A DNA stretch of 16,966 nt from Candidatus Bathyarchaeota archaeon RBG_13_52_12 (GCA_001774245.1 MEZF01000110.1:2954-19919), one strand, 5' to 3'; positions 6,140 through 13,359 are shown, counted from the first letter of the stretch. Program-made: numbers and translations. The notes: a model not told the origin generated them from the letters alone.

Positions 6140-7714
6140 TCAGAGTGGCTTGGAGACATAGATGCCTTCCTTCTCATAGCCGAGGCGAGCGTAGTACTGC
6201 TTCGTCCCAAGAGCGCTCATGACTATCATTCTTCGCATGTCGTAACGCTCCCTTGCCGTCTTCTCAGCCTCCGCCATCAATGCCTCGCCCCAGCCCCTGT
6301 GCTGCCAAGCGTCGCCCCGGCGCTCACCCACTGGGACCATGCGACCGTAGACGTGGAGCTCTCGGATCAATCCGGTGTGGGAGTCTATTTCGGGGCGAGT
6401 CGGTTCATGAGGTATTCTGAGCCTGACGAATCCGACGAGGGCGTCGGCCTCTTTATCTTCAACCTGTATGAAGTCTTCTGTCCCCTCCGACGCCTGGTAG
6501 ACGATGTGAGTAATCTGTAGACTGCCTGGGTCAGCCTTCTTCGAAGAGTGGCCAGCCTCCCGGCAGCGTATGCACCTGCATCGTCCACCCCGCGCCGCTA
6601 AGCAGTCCTCTGCGAGCTGCCTGAGGTTGCTCATATTGACACCGGCATCGATGCGTGGAAGGGGTATGTCTCGTTGGACCCGCATGATTCGGACCCACGG
6701 TGGCGTAATCTCCATGACCTTGGAGACGAGCTCTGCAGCATCCCCCGTCGTGAGAGGCGTGTACTCGCCCCTCCTCCACCAGTCATAGAGACTCGTTCCC
6801 TTTACAACAAGCGTTGGGTAGATCTTGAGCATGTCAGGCTTGAAACGGGGGTCCTCGAAGACTGCGCTGAACCCCTCAAGATCCCTCACTGGGCTTGAGC
6901 CGGGTAGGCCGGGCATCATGTGGTAGCAGATCTTGAGAGCGGAGTCCTTTAGACGCTTCGTCGCATCGACGACGTCTTGAACATTGTGGCCTCTACCTAC
7001 CCTCTGGTAGACGTCGTCGTAGACGTTCTGGACGCCGAGTTCGACGCGTGTGACGCCGAGTTCGAGCATTCCGTCGATGTCCTTCTCCTTAATACAGTCT
7101 GGGCGCGTCTCGACGGTTATCCCGACGTTCCTGATGCCCGACTTCTCGGCGTTGAACTTCGCCTCAACAAGATTAGTGGATAAAATATCTGTGAGGGCGT
7201 CGAGGCACCCCTTGACGAAGCCCTCCTGGTACAGGCGTGGAGAGGCAGGGAATGTTCCACCCATGATTATTAGATCAACTTTGTCGACAACGTGTCCGAT
7301 CGTCTCAAGCTGCCTGATACGCGCCTTTACCTGCCTGTAAGGATCGTACTCATTCTGAGCACCCCTCATGGCCGCTGGCTCGTAGCCTGTGTAGCTCTGA
7401 GGGCTGTCCTCCTCTGGGCCTCCTGGACAGTAAGCGCAGCGCCCATGAGGGCATGGGTACGGCGTAGTCATAACGGCAACGACGCTCACCCCGCTTAAGG
7501 CGCGTGCTTCCTTCCTCCTGAGGACGGGGAGAAGCAGCTCCGCCTCCTCCTCGGTTAGGGTGGCAAGTATCTCTGAGTTACGAGGTATCCGAGGTAACCC
7601 GTGTTGGCGAGCCACATCTATCTTTATCTGGTCTAAGTCAGCTCTAGAGGGGACGTCTATCTGAAGAAGCTTCTCTACGATCTCTCTGAGGGCGCGATCC
7701 AAAACCGAGTCCAA
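6140..7714 (-). CDS. elp3: Archaeal Elp3, tRNA wobble-uridine carboxymethylation enzyme (radical SAM + GNAT)
   Basis: A 524-residue radical-SAM/acetyltransferase fusion. The family uses acetyl-CoA and SAM radical chemistry to start cm5U-type modification at U34 of tRNA; archaea have Elp3 without the other Elongator subunits. The [4Fe-4S] motif CPHGRCAYC gives Cys88, Cys93 and Cys96. YEPAAMRGAQNEYDPY (111-126) and GLPGSS (269-274) are typical of Elp3. A Cys cluster (371, 379, 381, 384) between the domains matches the known zinc site. The GNAT domain (about 400-524) carries the acetyl-CoA loop QHRGWGEAL (471-479) and YYARLGYEKEG near the end. The start is TTG at 7714, 16 bases after the rps30e stop, with no clear Shine-Dalgarno sequence. 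The full length suggests an active enzyme. Confidence 0.96.
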   Translation of the reverse strand: MDSVLDRALREIVEKLLQIDVPSRADLDQIKIDVARQHGLPRIPRNSEILATLTEEEAELLLPVLRRKEARALSGVSVVAVMTTPYPCPHGRCAYCPGGPEEDSPQSYTGYEPAAMRGAQNEYDPYRQVKARIRQLETIGHVVDKVDLIIMGGTFPASPRLYQEGFVKGCLDALTDILSTNLVEAKFNAEKSGIRNVGITVETRPDCIKEKDIDGMLELGVTRVELGVQNVYDDVYQRVGRGHNVQDVVDATKRLKDSALKICYHMMPGLPGSSPVRDLEGFSAVFEDPRFKPDMLKIYPTLVVKGTSLYDWWRRGEYTPLTTGDAAELVSKVMEITPPWVRIMRVQRDIPLPRIDAGVNMSNLRQLAEDCLAARGGRCRCIRCREAGHSSKKADPGSLQITHIVYQASEGTEDFIQVEDKEADALVGFVRLRIPHEPTRPEIDSHTGLIRELHVYGRMVPVGERRGDAWQHRGWGEALMAEAEKTARERYDMRRMIVMSALGTKQYYARLGYEKEGIYVSKPL

Positions 7715-7730
7715 CTAGGTCAGAAGAGGC

Positions 7731-7907
7731 TTAAAAGCGCTGCCCGCGACCGCCGCGACGGTCGTCACGTGGCGCGTGGACGACTCTCTTGATGTAGTTA
7801 CTCCTCGTCTTCCTCTTGGGTGAGAGGCGGGTCCTCGGCTGGGGCTCGATCTTAGGCGTCTGTGCCCTTACCTTGCCCGCCTTTGTCAGCGATCCGTGCG
7901 TTGGCAT
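7731..7907 (-). CDS. rps30e: 30S ribosomal protein S30e
   Basis: A 58-residue, strongly basic protein that starts MPTHGSLTKAGKVRAQTPKI, the hallmark N-terminus of archaeal S30e, and ends with an Arg/Gly tail (RRGGRGQRF). S30e is a small-subunit protein near the decoding/mRNA entry region. Its length is normal for the archaeal form, which lacks the ubiquitin-like fusion of eukaryotes. A good ribosome-binding site, GGCGGT, sits 5 bases before the ATG (7913-7918 on the minus strand). It lies between the metallo-beta-lactamase-fold gene (44-base gap) and elp3 (16-base gap) in a co-directional series. Because it is so short it is easily missed. Its presence argues for a TACK or Asgard rather than a euryarchaeal host. 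Confidence 0.95.
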   Translation of the reverse strand: MPTHGSLTKAGKVRAQTPKIEPQPRTRLSPKRKTRSNYIKRVVHAPRDDRRGGRGQRF

Positions 7908-7912
7908 AGATT

Positions 7913-7918
7913 ACCGCC
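7913..7918 (-). promoter_or_regulatory. Shine-Dalgarno sequence of rps30e
   Basis: GGCGGTAATC on the minus strand, five bases before the ATG, resembles the GGAGGTGATC complement of the 16S rRNA tail. It is one of the few strong ribosome-binding sites in the window. Confidence 0.6.
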
Positions 7919-7951
7919 GTCTTCTGGGAGGGTGTCAGTCTATAAACCTTT

Positions 7952-8680
7952 CTAGGGCCTGAATGCGGTGTCGTGCCCTGGTATCACTAGGACTGGCTTG
8001 TACGCCGCGACCTTCTTCAGACTCTCAACAGCAGTGGCTTCACTGATATTCTTCGTCACCACCATCGGTTCCCTGAACTCAAGGTAATCCTCCTTCACTA
8101 TCGCGGCGTCCCCTATACAAGCGACGAGGCCCTCGCCAGTCTCTACGAGGGCCGATATGCTCCCCGGGGTGTGACCGAATGTCTCGATGAGGCGGATGTT
8201 ATTCGTCAGCTTCTTCTCCCCCGTGAACTTCTTCACGTCGAGGATGTCGATGAAGGCAGCCCTCCACTCTGGCCAGTAGAGCTCGGCGGCGTATTCGTAC
8301 TCCTTCTCGTGTATAATGAGAGGCTTGCCCCGCCACATGTAGTTAGCCTCGGTGTGGTCGTAGTGGCAGTGGGTGTTGACGACGATATCTACATCGGCAG
8401 GCTTGAGGCCGAACTCGGCGAGTCTCTTAGGTAGGCATCCATAGCGACCTAGTTGGATGATGCCCGGGTCGATGAGGATGTTCTTCCCATCGTCCCTGAC
8501 GAGGATGGTGTTCGTTGACCCAAGGTTGAACGTGATCCCGTTGTATATTTGACCTATTGCGGGGGTTGGCATCGGTGTCAGCGGCCACCTGAAGGTCAAC
8601 ATTGGGTGTCCCTCGCGTACCCCGAGACTCATGTAGAAACACTCGAAGAGGACGTCTACCTTCGCTTTATCGCTAGACAT
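7952..8680 (-). CDS. Metallo-beta-lactamase-fold hydrolase, substrate unknown
   Basis: A 242-residue soluble protein with a complete dinuclear metal site of the metallo-beta-lactamase superfamily: THCHYDH gives His104, His106, Asp108 and His109; His170 in FGHTPGS, Asp191 in IGDAA and His236 in PGHD complete it. The usual strand GSTNTILVRDDGKNILIDPG (54-73) precedes the motif. The protein lacks the beta-CASP domain of RNA-processing members, so it is not an archaeal CPSF/RNase J type. It is more like small hydrolases such as lactonases, glyoxalase-II-like thioesterases or MBLAC1-like proteins. It lies 36 bases after pyrK and 44 before rps30e. A role next to pyrimidine synthesis or translation is only suggested by position. 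Confidence 0.9.
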   Translation of the reverse strand: MSSDKAKVDVLFECFYMSLGVREGHPMLTFRWPLTPMPTPAIGQIYNGITFNLGSTNTILVRDDGKNILIDPGIIQLGRYGCLPKRLAEFGLKPADVDIVVNTHCHYDHTEANYMWRGKPLIIHEKEYEYAAELYWPEWRAAFIDILDVKKFTGEKKLTNNIRLIETFGHTPGSISALVETGEGLVACIGDAAIVKEDYLEFREPMVVTKNISEATAVESLKKVAAYKPVLVIPGHDTAFRP

Positions 8681-8716
8681 GGATCGATGATAGTTTAGGG
8701 GTAGAAAACAGTTTCT

Positions 8717-9499
8717 TCAATGATCGACCCTTATCATCCGACCCGAAGCATCCATCCGCCTCTTCCCGAAGTCGAAGGCGACCTCTCGCAGCTTGGCCGA
8801 GTCGAATACTGGGCCATCTCTGCACACCCTGTAGGGGCCTACTGCGCAGCTCCCGCAAAGCCCTACAGCACATTTACAGAGCCGTTCAAGGCTCGCCTGT
8901 ACCGATATATTTAGCCTGTCCGCATCGGCCCATATTTTCACAGCCATCAACTCGGGACCACAGATATAGACATTGTCGAATCCGCCCTTGGTAATGAGGT
9001 TACCCGCGTAGTTTGATGCGTAACCATGGAACCCCTCGGAGCCATCGTCCGTTGAGATGACTAAGCCGAGGCCTAGGAGCTTAGACAGCCTCTCTTTGAA
9101 AAGCAGTTGGCTCCTGCTACGAGCACCTATGAGGAAGGTGGGCTTGACGCCATTAGCGACCATCTCCTCTGCGAGTGGGGTGAGGGACGCTATACCGGTC
9201 CCGCCCCCTACGAGTAAAGGATGCTTCCCCTTGATGGTGTAGCCATTACCGAGTGGGCCACGTAGTCCAATCTTGTCTCCCTTCTTAAGCTGGGAGAGAG
9301 CCCGCGTGGCGTCACCGACTACCCTTATGGAGATGCTGGATGGATCACCGATGGTTGAGAGGCTCATAGGTATCTCGTCGACGCCAGGGAGCCAGACCAT
9401 GAAGTATTGCCCAGGGTGTGCTTCTCCGATACTTGGGAAGTAGATTGTGGTTATGTCAGGGGTCTCCTGCACCACATGCTCTACCTTTACAGCTTTCAT
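8717..9499 (-). CDS. pyrK: Dihydroorotate dehydrogenase electron transfer subunit (PyrK)
   Basis: A 260-residue flavoprotein subunit passing electrons from PyrD through a [2Fe-2S] cluster and FAD to NAD+. The N-terminal FAD barrel includes PMSLSTIG (45-52). The NAD-binding region starts at LLVGGGTGIASLTPL (95-109). The cluster ligands are Cys210, Cys215, Cys218 and Cys226 in KCAVGLCGSCAVGPYRVC, followed by RDGPVF, the PyrK signature. I start it at the ATG at 9499 (MKAVKVEHVVQETPDI), four bases after the pyrD stop. A longer frame to 9610 is open, but its extra 37 residues are antigenic noise inside pyrD, not part of the family. Ile44 stands where many relatives of this reductase family have Arg in the RPxS flavin motif. 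Confidence 0.95.
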   Translation of the reverse strand: MKAVKVEHVVQETPDITTIYFPSIGEAHPGQYFMVWLPGVDEIPMSLSTIGDPSSISIRVVGDATRALSQLKKGDKIGLRGPLGNGYTIKGKHPLLVGGGTGIASLTPLAEEMVANGVKPTFLIGARSRSQLLFKERLSKLLGLGLVISTDDGSEGFHGYASNYAGNLITKGGFDNVYICGPELMAVKIWADADRLNISVQASLERLCKCAVGLCGSCAVGPYRVCRDGPVFDSAKLREVAFDFGKRRMDASGRMIRVDH

Positions 9500-9503
9500 A
9501 CGT

Positions 9504-10430
9504 TCACTTCCTGTGGGCCAGCCCCACAACCTCTTTGACTGAGCCAAACCTGTTCTCCTTAAGATATTTAGCGACGCCCTCGTTGACTGCATTATAGACC
9601 TCGAAGCCATGGTACATCACCGCTGTCCCTATCTCGACAGCGGATGCACCAGCTAGCATGTACTCGACGGCATCGCGCCAATTAGAAACACCCCCACAAC
9701 CAATTATCGGGACCTTCACAGTCTCAGCGATTTCCCAGACGCAGCGGAGCGCTACCGACTTTATGGCTGGTCCGGAGAGGCCGCCTATCACATTTGCGAG
9801 CACTGGACGCCTAAAGTCCACGTCTATCGCAATAGCCTTCAGCGTGTTCACTGCGGTTATGGCGTCCGCACCGCCCCTCTCAGCAGCCACCGCGATGCTC
9901 ACGATGTCGGTGACATTTGGTGAGAGCTTCACTATTACCGGTGCCTTAGCAACCCGCTTCACAGCTGAGGTGATCCTCTCGACACTAATAGCATCCGCAG
10001 CACACATCCCCAGTTCCTCGCCCACGTTGGGACAGCTGAGGTTAAGCTCCAGGGCGTCCGCCCCTTCTCCACAGAGGACCTGAGCGCCTACTTGGAACTC
10101 CTCGATAGTCGAGGCAAAGAAGCTCGCCACGACGGGGACACCTTCTCGTTTCAGCTCACGCAACTCCCCCATGTAGCCCTCGACGCCGGGGTTTGGGAGA
10201 CCCATCGCGTTAAGAAGCCCCCCCTCGACCTCGACAACGGTGGGGTTGGTGTGGCCGGTCCTCAGTGTTGGACCTAGGCTCTTCGTCACGACAGCGCCGA
10301 CCCCCGAGTCATAGACGCGTTTAAGAAGTGGAGCCGACATCCCGAGGACGCCTGAGGCGTTGAGGGTAGGAGAACGAAGCTTCAGCCCGGCCAAATCCAT
10401 GGCTAAGCTTGTACTAGTCAAACCGCCCAT
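9504..10430 (-). CDS. pyrD: Dihydroorotate dehydrogenase catalytic subunit (class 1B)
   Basis: It oxidises dihydroorotate to orotate, step four of pyrimidine synthesis, as the FMN subunit of a PyrD-PyrK enzyme. The 308-residue TIM barrel shows SGVLG (26-30), VVTKSLGP (47-54, FMN-contacting Lys50), NAMGLPNPG (74-82), NLSCPN (130-135, with the catalytic base Cys133 that defines class 1), VKLSPNV (167-173), NTLKA (195-199) and the phosphate-binding GGLSG and CGGV loops (216-220, 245-248). The ATG at 10430 is used here; a second ATG ten codons later, before DLAGLKLRSP, would also fit the family. A weak TATA-like stretch (GATTTATG, minus strand, around 10455) lies about 25 bases upstream, allowing a leaderless transcript. 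It is the first gene of the long minus-strand series. Confidence 0.97.
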   Translation of the reverse strand: MGGLTSTSLAMDLAGLKLRSPTLNASGVLGMSAPLLKRVYDSGVGAVVTKSLGPTLRTGHTNPTVVEVEGGLLNAMGLPNPGVEGYMGELRELKREGVPVVASFFASTIEEFQVGAQVLCGEGADALELNLSCPNVGEELGMCAADAISVERITSAVKRVAKAPVIVKLSPNVTDIVSIAVAAERGGADAITAVNTLKAIAIDVDFRRPVLANVIGGLSGPAIKSVALRCVWEIAETVKVPIIGCGGVSNWRDAVEYMLAGASAVEIGTAVMYHGFEVYNAVNEGVAKYLKENRFGSVKEVVGLAHRK

Positions 10431-10535
10431 CTAAACTCGGCCTTCTCCCACATAAATCTGTCCATCGAACTCTTAATTCCCGATAACGTTTAGAAATGAG
10501 ACCGCGATTACTGATGCAGCGACCAGGCGACTAAC

Positions 10536-11696
10536 TTGACAAGCGCGTACATCGAGGAGACCCTCATCGGGGTATTTGCCCTCACCCCCGAGGGGAGGAT
10601 CATAGAGAAGGCCCTCTACCCGAATGAACCTGAGAAGATCGCCCGTGCCATCATCCGGCAGAGGAACGGCGAGATCACCAGAGAGATCAGCAAGGTCGCT
10701 GAGGGGCTCATAAAAAGGGGGTTCGACAGCGTAACCACCACGAATCCTGAGCTCGCCGAGACACTGCGTGGCGAGTACAGCTTCGAGGTCGACCTAATTG
10801 ACTCTGGTCCCAGCGACCAGCTCAGGGAGGAGCTCCCCAGCATCGCTCAACAGAACAAAATTGTCAAGGATGAGGAGGGCTACTTTGAGCTCGGCCGCCA
10901 AGTCTCGACCTTCCTCACTCGCGGCGCGGTCCAAGATGCCCTCGGTGGGAAGGAGGCTCAGATAACCCAGACAGTCCAGCTCCTCGGGGAACTTGACACG
11001 AGTCTAAATGGACTCAGTAGCCGCGTCAGAGAGTGGTACAGCCTTCATTACCCTGAATTGGGCAGAATTGTACGTGACCACCAGAAATATCTCAGCTTCA
11101 TCACCGAGATCGGTGACAGGTCCCAAGTGGCTCAAGAAAAGCTCGAAACGCTTGGATTACAGTACCGTGAGGTCGTAAGCATACTTAAAGGGGCAGAGGG
11201 TTCAATGGGTGCTCCATTTAAGGGAAGCGACCTCGTCGAGATCACACGCCTTGCCCATCAGATCATTTCACTCTACGATTACCGCGCCAAGCTAATCGAG
11301 TACATCTCCAGTCTCGCTGCAGAGATAGCACCAAATGTGTCTGTCCTTGCAGGTCCAATCCTTGCAGCTAAGCTAATCGAGAAGGCCGGTGGTCTCAGGA
11401 GGATGGCGATGATGCCATCGAGCACCCTTCAGATACTCGGCGCCGAGAAGGCGCTATACAGGGCGTTGAAGACCAAGGCTAAGCCCCCAAAGCATGGCCT
11501 CATCTTTCAGCATCCTTACGTCAACGCTGCACCCCGGGGTCTTAGGGGGCTACGCGCCCGCCACTTAGCAGCGAAACTCTCCATAGCGGCTAGGGCTGAC
11601 GCCTTTAGCGGAAACGCGATCGCTGAGCAACTTAAGAAGGAGCTCGATGAAGCTGCCACCCGAGCCAACGAATCCAAGCGTCACACCCGATCCTGA
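10536..11696 (+). CDS. nop5: Nop5 (Nop56/58 homolog), C/D-box RNP core protein
   Basis: The scaffold of archaeal C/D-box RNPs. It binds L7Ae-bound guide RNA through the NOP domain and recruits fibrillarin through its N-terminal domain for 2'-O-methylation of rRNA and tRNA. The protein has 386 residues. The N-terminal fibrillarin-binding domain covers about 1-130. The coiled coil opens at LNGLSSRVREWYSLHYPEL (157-175) and runs to about 255. The NOP domain contains LAGPILAAKLIEKAGGL (271-287), MPSSTLQILGAEKALYRAL (293-311) and PPKHGLIFQHPYV (317-329). The C-terminal tail is short and basic. The only start in frame is TTG at 10536, because the 12-codon frame before it (10496-10534) ends one base upstream. 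Fibrillarin follows after a small Cys-rich gene. Confidence 0.96.
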   Translation: MTSAYIEETLIGVFALTPEGRIIEKALYPNEPEKIARAIIRQRNGEITREISKVAEGLIKRGFDSVTTTNPELAETLRGEYSFEVDLIDSGPSDQLREELPSIAQQNKIVKDEEGYFELGRQVSTFLTRGAVQDALGGKEAQITQTVQLLGELDTSLNGLSSRVREWYSLHYPELGRIVRDHQKYLSFITEIGDRSQVAQEKLETLGLQYREVVSILKGAEGSMGAPFKGSDLVEITRLAHQIISLYDYRAKLIEYISSLAAEIAPNVSVLAGPILAAKLIEKAGGLRRMAMMPSSTLQILGAEKALYRALKTKAKPPKHGLIFQHPYVNAAPRGLRGLRARHLAAKLSIAARADAFSGNAIAEQLKKELDEAATRANESKRHTRS

Positions 11697-11699
11697 AAG

Positions 11700-11706
11700 G
11701 TTTAAA
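11700..11706 (+). promoter_or_regulatory. TATA-like box before the Cys-rich gene and fibrillarin
   Basis: gtttaaa, four bases after the nop5 stop, resembles an archaeal TATA box 40 bases before the TTG at 11743. Expected transcription start is near 11728, giving a 15-base leader with a GGGG ribosome-binding-like stretch. This suggests fibrillarin can be transcribed apart from nop5. Confidence 0.4.
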
Positions 11707-11723
11707 CCCTAGTGGTCTAGGGT
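11706..11723. repeat. Perfect 7-bp inverted repeat between nop5 and the Cys-rich gene
   Basis: ACCCTAG-TGGT-CTAGGGT: two exact 7-base arms around a 4-base spacer, 10 bases after the nop5 stop. It sits between the TATA-like box and the expected transcription start, the usual place for an archaeal repressor operator. As RNA it would form a tight hairpin after nop5; no T-run follows, so an intrinsic terminator is less likely. Confidence 0.5.
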
Positions 11724-11742
11724 ATCTCCCGGGGTCTCGCAA

Positions 11743-12006
11743 TTGTCCACGTTCTCTGAGGCGTTCCAGGAGAAGTTCGGGAGAAAGGACTGTCCATTCA
11801 TATTCGACTGTAACGTAGAGATCACAAAGGACTTCTTCAGCCGTGTCTGTAAAACGCCTGCCTACCCAAACTGCCACCATTTCGCAAAAAGGGTTGGTGA
11901 GCTTCAGGTCCCTATGACCTGGCTTCAGAAGCTCGCTATAGACCAGGCGAGGGTCGTAGACGCTGCTGACCACGACATTGAGACTGCGGAACAAACTCCG
12001 AGGTAG
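11743..12006 (+). CDS. Small Cys-rich protein of unknown function between nop5 and fibrillarin
   Basis: An 87-residue protein starting at TTG (11743), seven bases after a GGGGT stretch. Four cysteines, Cys17, Cys23, Cys36 and Cys44, lie in CPFIFDC, VCKTPAYPNC and end in HHFAKR (45-50), an arrangement that could hold one zinc ion or an Fe-S cluster. A Trp/Leu-rich helix (MTWLQKLAIDQARVVDA, about 58-74) follows, then an acidic tail. There is no signal peptide or membrane segment. Its stop codon is part of GAGGTAG, which serves as a ribosome-binding site for fibrillarin six bases on, so the two genes are tightly coupled. I do not recognise a named family. Its position suggests a link with RNA modification, but this is inference from neighbours. 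Confidence 0.78.
   Translation: MSTFSEAFQEKFGRKDCPFIFDCNVEITKDFFSRVCKTPAYPNCHHFAKRVGELQVPMTWLQKLAIDQARVVDAADHDIETAEQTPR
12000..12005 (+). promoter_or_regulatory. Shine-Dalgarno sequence of fibrillarin overlapping the upstream stop
   Basis: GAGGTA lies across the stop codon of the Cys-rich gene (TAG, 12004-12006), six bases before the TTG at 12012. It supports TTG as the real fibrillarin start and translational coupling. Confidence 0.55.
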
Positions 12007-12011
12007 CCTTC

Positions 12012-12698
12012 TTGGGGCTGACCGCTAAGGAGCATAGCCCAGGGGTCTACTTCATTGGCGGAGGGGAGCAGAGGCTCCTCGCCACACGTAACCTGACCCC
12101 GGGGAGGAAGGTCTACGGGGAAGAGTTAATCGTAATCGAGAATATAGAGTACCGCTTATGGAACCCATCCCGTAGCAAGCTGGGAGCGGCGATCGCGAAG
12201 GGGCTGAAACACAACCCGATTGTGCCTGGGTCGAAGGTTCTCTACTTGGGCGTCGCCTCTGGGACAACGTGCAGCCACGTCTCCGACATCATCGGTAATC
12301 TTGGTCATGTCTGGGGAGTCGATTTCGCCCCCCGTCCCATCAGGGATCTCATCGATCATGTCGCTAGATACAGGATGAACATCTCACCCATCTTTGGCGA
12401 CGCCCGCCAGCCCCGAGAGTATTCTCTCCAGGTTCCCATGGTCGAGGTTCTATTCGCGGACGTGGCCCAACCGGACCAAGCCGAGATAGTTGTCAAGAAC
12501 GCGAATATCTTCCTCAAAAAGGGGGGCTACGCGATGTTCTCAATAAAGTCGAGGAGCATCGACGTCGGCAGGGATCCTGTCGAGATTTTCAGTGAGCAGG
12601 TCAAGGTCCTCGTGGCGAGGGGCTTCTCAGTCGAAGAACTAATCGAACTCGACCCCTTTGAGAAGGATCACGCGCTTGCGCTTGCAAGCCTCGTCTGA
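12012..12698 (+). CDS. flpA: Fibrillarin, C/D-box guided rRNA/tRNA 2'-O-methyltransferase
   Basis: The SAM-dependent methyltransferase of C/D-box RNPs, working with Nop5 and L7Ae. The 228 residues match archaeal fibrillarin throughout: RLLATRNLTPGRKVYGEE (21-38), SAM motif VLYLGVASGTT (76-86), VDFAPRPIRDL (103-113), FGDAR (128-132), FADVAQPDQAEI (148-159) and FSIKSRSIDVGRDP (176-189), with KDHALA at the end. Asp104 replaces the Glu that is usual in VEFSPR, a mild substitution. The start is TTG, supported by the GAGGTA ribosome-binding site. The last 31 bases overlap the 3' end of rnhB on the other strand. Placement after nop5 is common in archaea; the inserted Cys-rich gene is the unusual part. 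Confidence 0.96.
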   Translation: MGLTAKEHSPGVYFIGGGEQRLLATRNLTPGRKVYGEELIVIENIEYRLWNPSRSKLGAAIAKGLKHNPIVPGSKVLYLGVASGTTCSHVSDIIGNLGHVWGVDFAPRPIRDLIDHVARYRMNISPIFGDARQPREYSLQVPMVEVLFADVAQPDQAEIVVKNANIFLKKGGYAMFSIKSRSIDVGRDPVEIFSEQVKVLVARGFSVEELIELDPFEKDHALALASLV

Positions 12699-13336
12699 GA
12701 CGCGTCGATGCGTATCCGCTTGACGGGCTTCCAGCTAAGGCGGACTATGTTGGGCCAGCTCCGGTGCTCCCTGTACCAGTTCTTTAGCCACAAGATCGCC
12801 CTCTCATCGCAAGGATATCCTGAGTTAAAGTCGCCGTACTCCTGCCTGAGCGCAGCAATCAAGGCGTCTCTCCGCACTTTAGCGAGGATGGAGGCCGCTG
12901 AGACAACGGGATAATTAGAGTCAGCCTTGTGCTCGCAGATTAGCCTCGGCTTTGCGGGGAGGAGCCTGAGTATGGTCTCCCCGTACCTTTCCTCATTCAC
13001 GTCTGAGGCGTCAACGTAAGCCTTCTCGGGAGCGAGTTCCCTGATGACACAGGCCATGGCTACGGCTTCGAGGTAGTTGAGCTTCTTCAGCTTGAGACCT
13101 CTAGTCACAACCACATCGATTGAATGAGGCTGGAGCTCGAAGTACCTCACTCCGGAGGCGATGGACTCTATATCTTTAGCGAGTCTCTCCCGCTTCTTTG
13201 CTGTTAGCTTCTTCGAGTCCTTAACCCCGAGATCAACCAGAGTTTCCAACTTGTCTTCGGGGAAGGCGACGCCGGCGACGACTAGGGGGCCTATCGCGCT
13301 CCCTCTACCAGCCTCATCGACCCCGGCGACTCTCAT
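12668..13336 (-). CDS. rnhB: Ribonuclease HII
   Basis: It removes RNA from RNA/DNA hybrids and single ribonucleotides from DNA, using two metal ions. The 222 residues begin with the signature GVDEAGRG (5-12), giving Asp7 and Glu8; Asp109 (AYVDASD) and Asp139 (HKADSNYPVVSAASILAKV) complete the acidic site. VKDSKKLTAKKRE (38-50) and the GYPCDE (about 170-175) region are family typical. A TTTTAAA box on the minus strand (13360-13366) is 27 bases before the ATG, so the gene is probably leaderless with its own promoter. The C-terminal residues (KRIRIDASQTRLASASA) overlap the end of fibrillarin and are probably not part of the conserved fold. Confidence 0.96.
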   Translation of the reverse strand: MRVAGVDEAGRGSAIGPLVVAGVAFPEDKLETLVDLGVKDSKKLTAKKRERLAKDIESIASGVRYFELQPHSIDVVVTRGLKLKKLNYLEAVAMACVIRELAPEKAYVDASDVNEERYGETILRLLPAKPRLICEHKADSNYPVVSAASILAKVRRDALIAALRQEYGDFNSGYPCDERAILWLKNWYREHRSWPNIVRLSWKPVKRIRIDASQTRLASASA

Positions 13337-13359
13337 TAAGAAGAGAAATTCGCTCTGGG

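Noticed and set aside
9500..9610. 37-residue N-terminal extension of pyrK
   Set aside because: It lies inside the pyrD coding region, looks unlike the family, and the ATG at 9499 gives the standard PyrK N-terminus right after the pyrD stop.
10431..10535. Possible C/D-box guide RNA beside nop5
   Set aside because: A CTGA is present but no convincing box C (RTGATGA) pairs with it; the gaps 2630-2860 and 13337-13507 were also searched by eye without a matching C/D pair.
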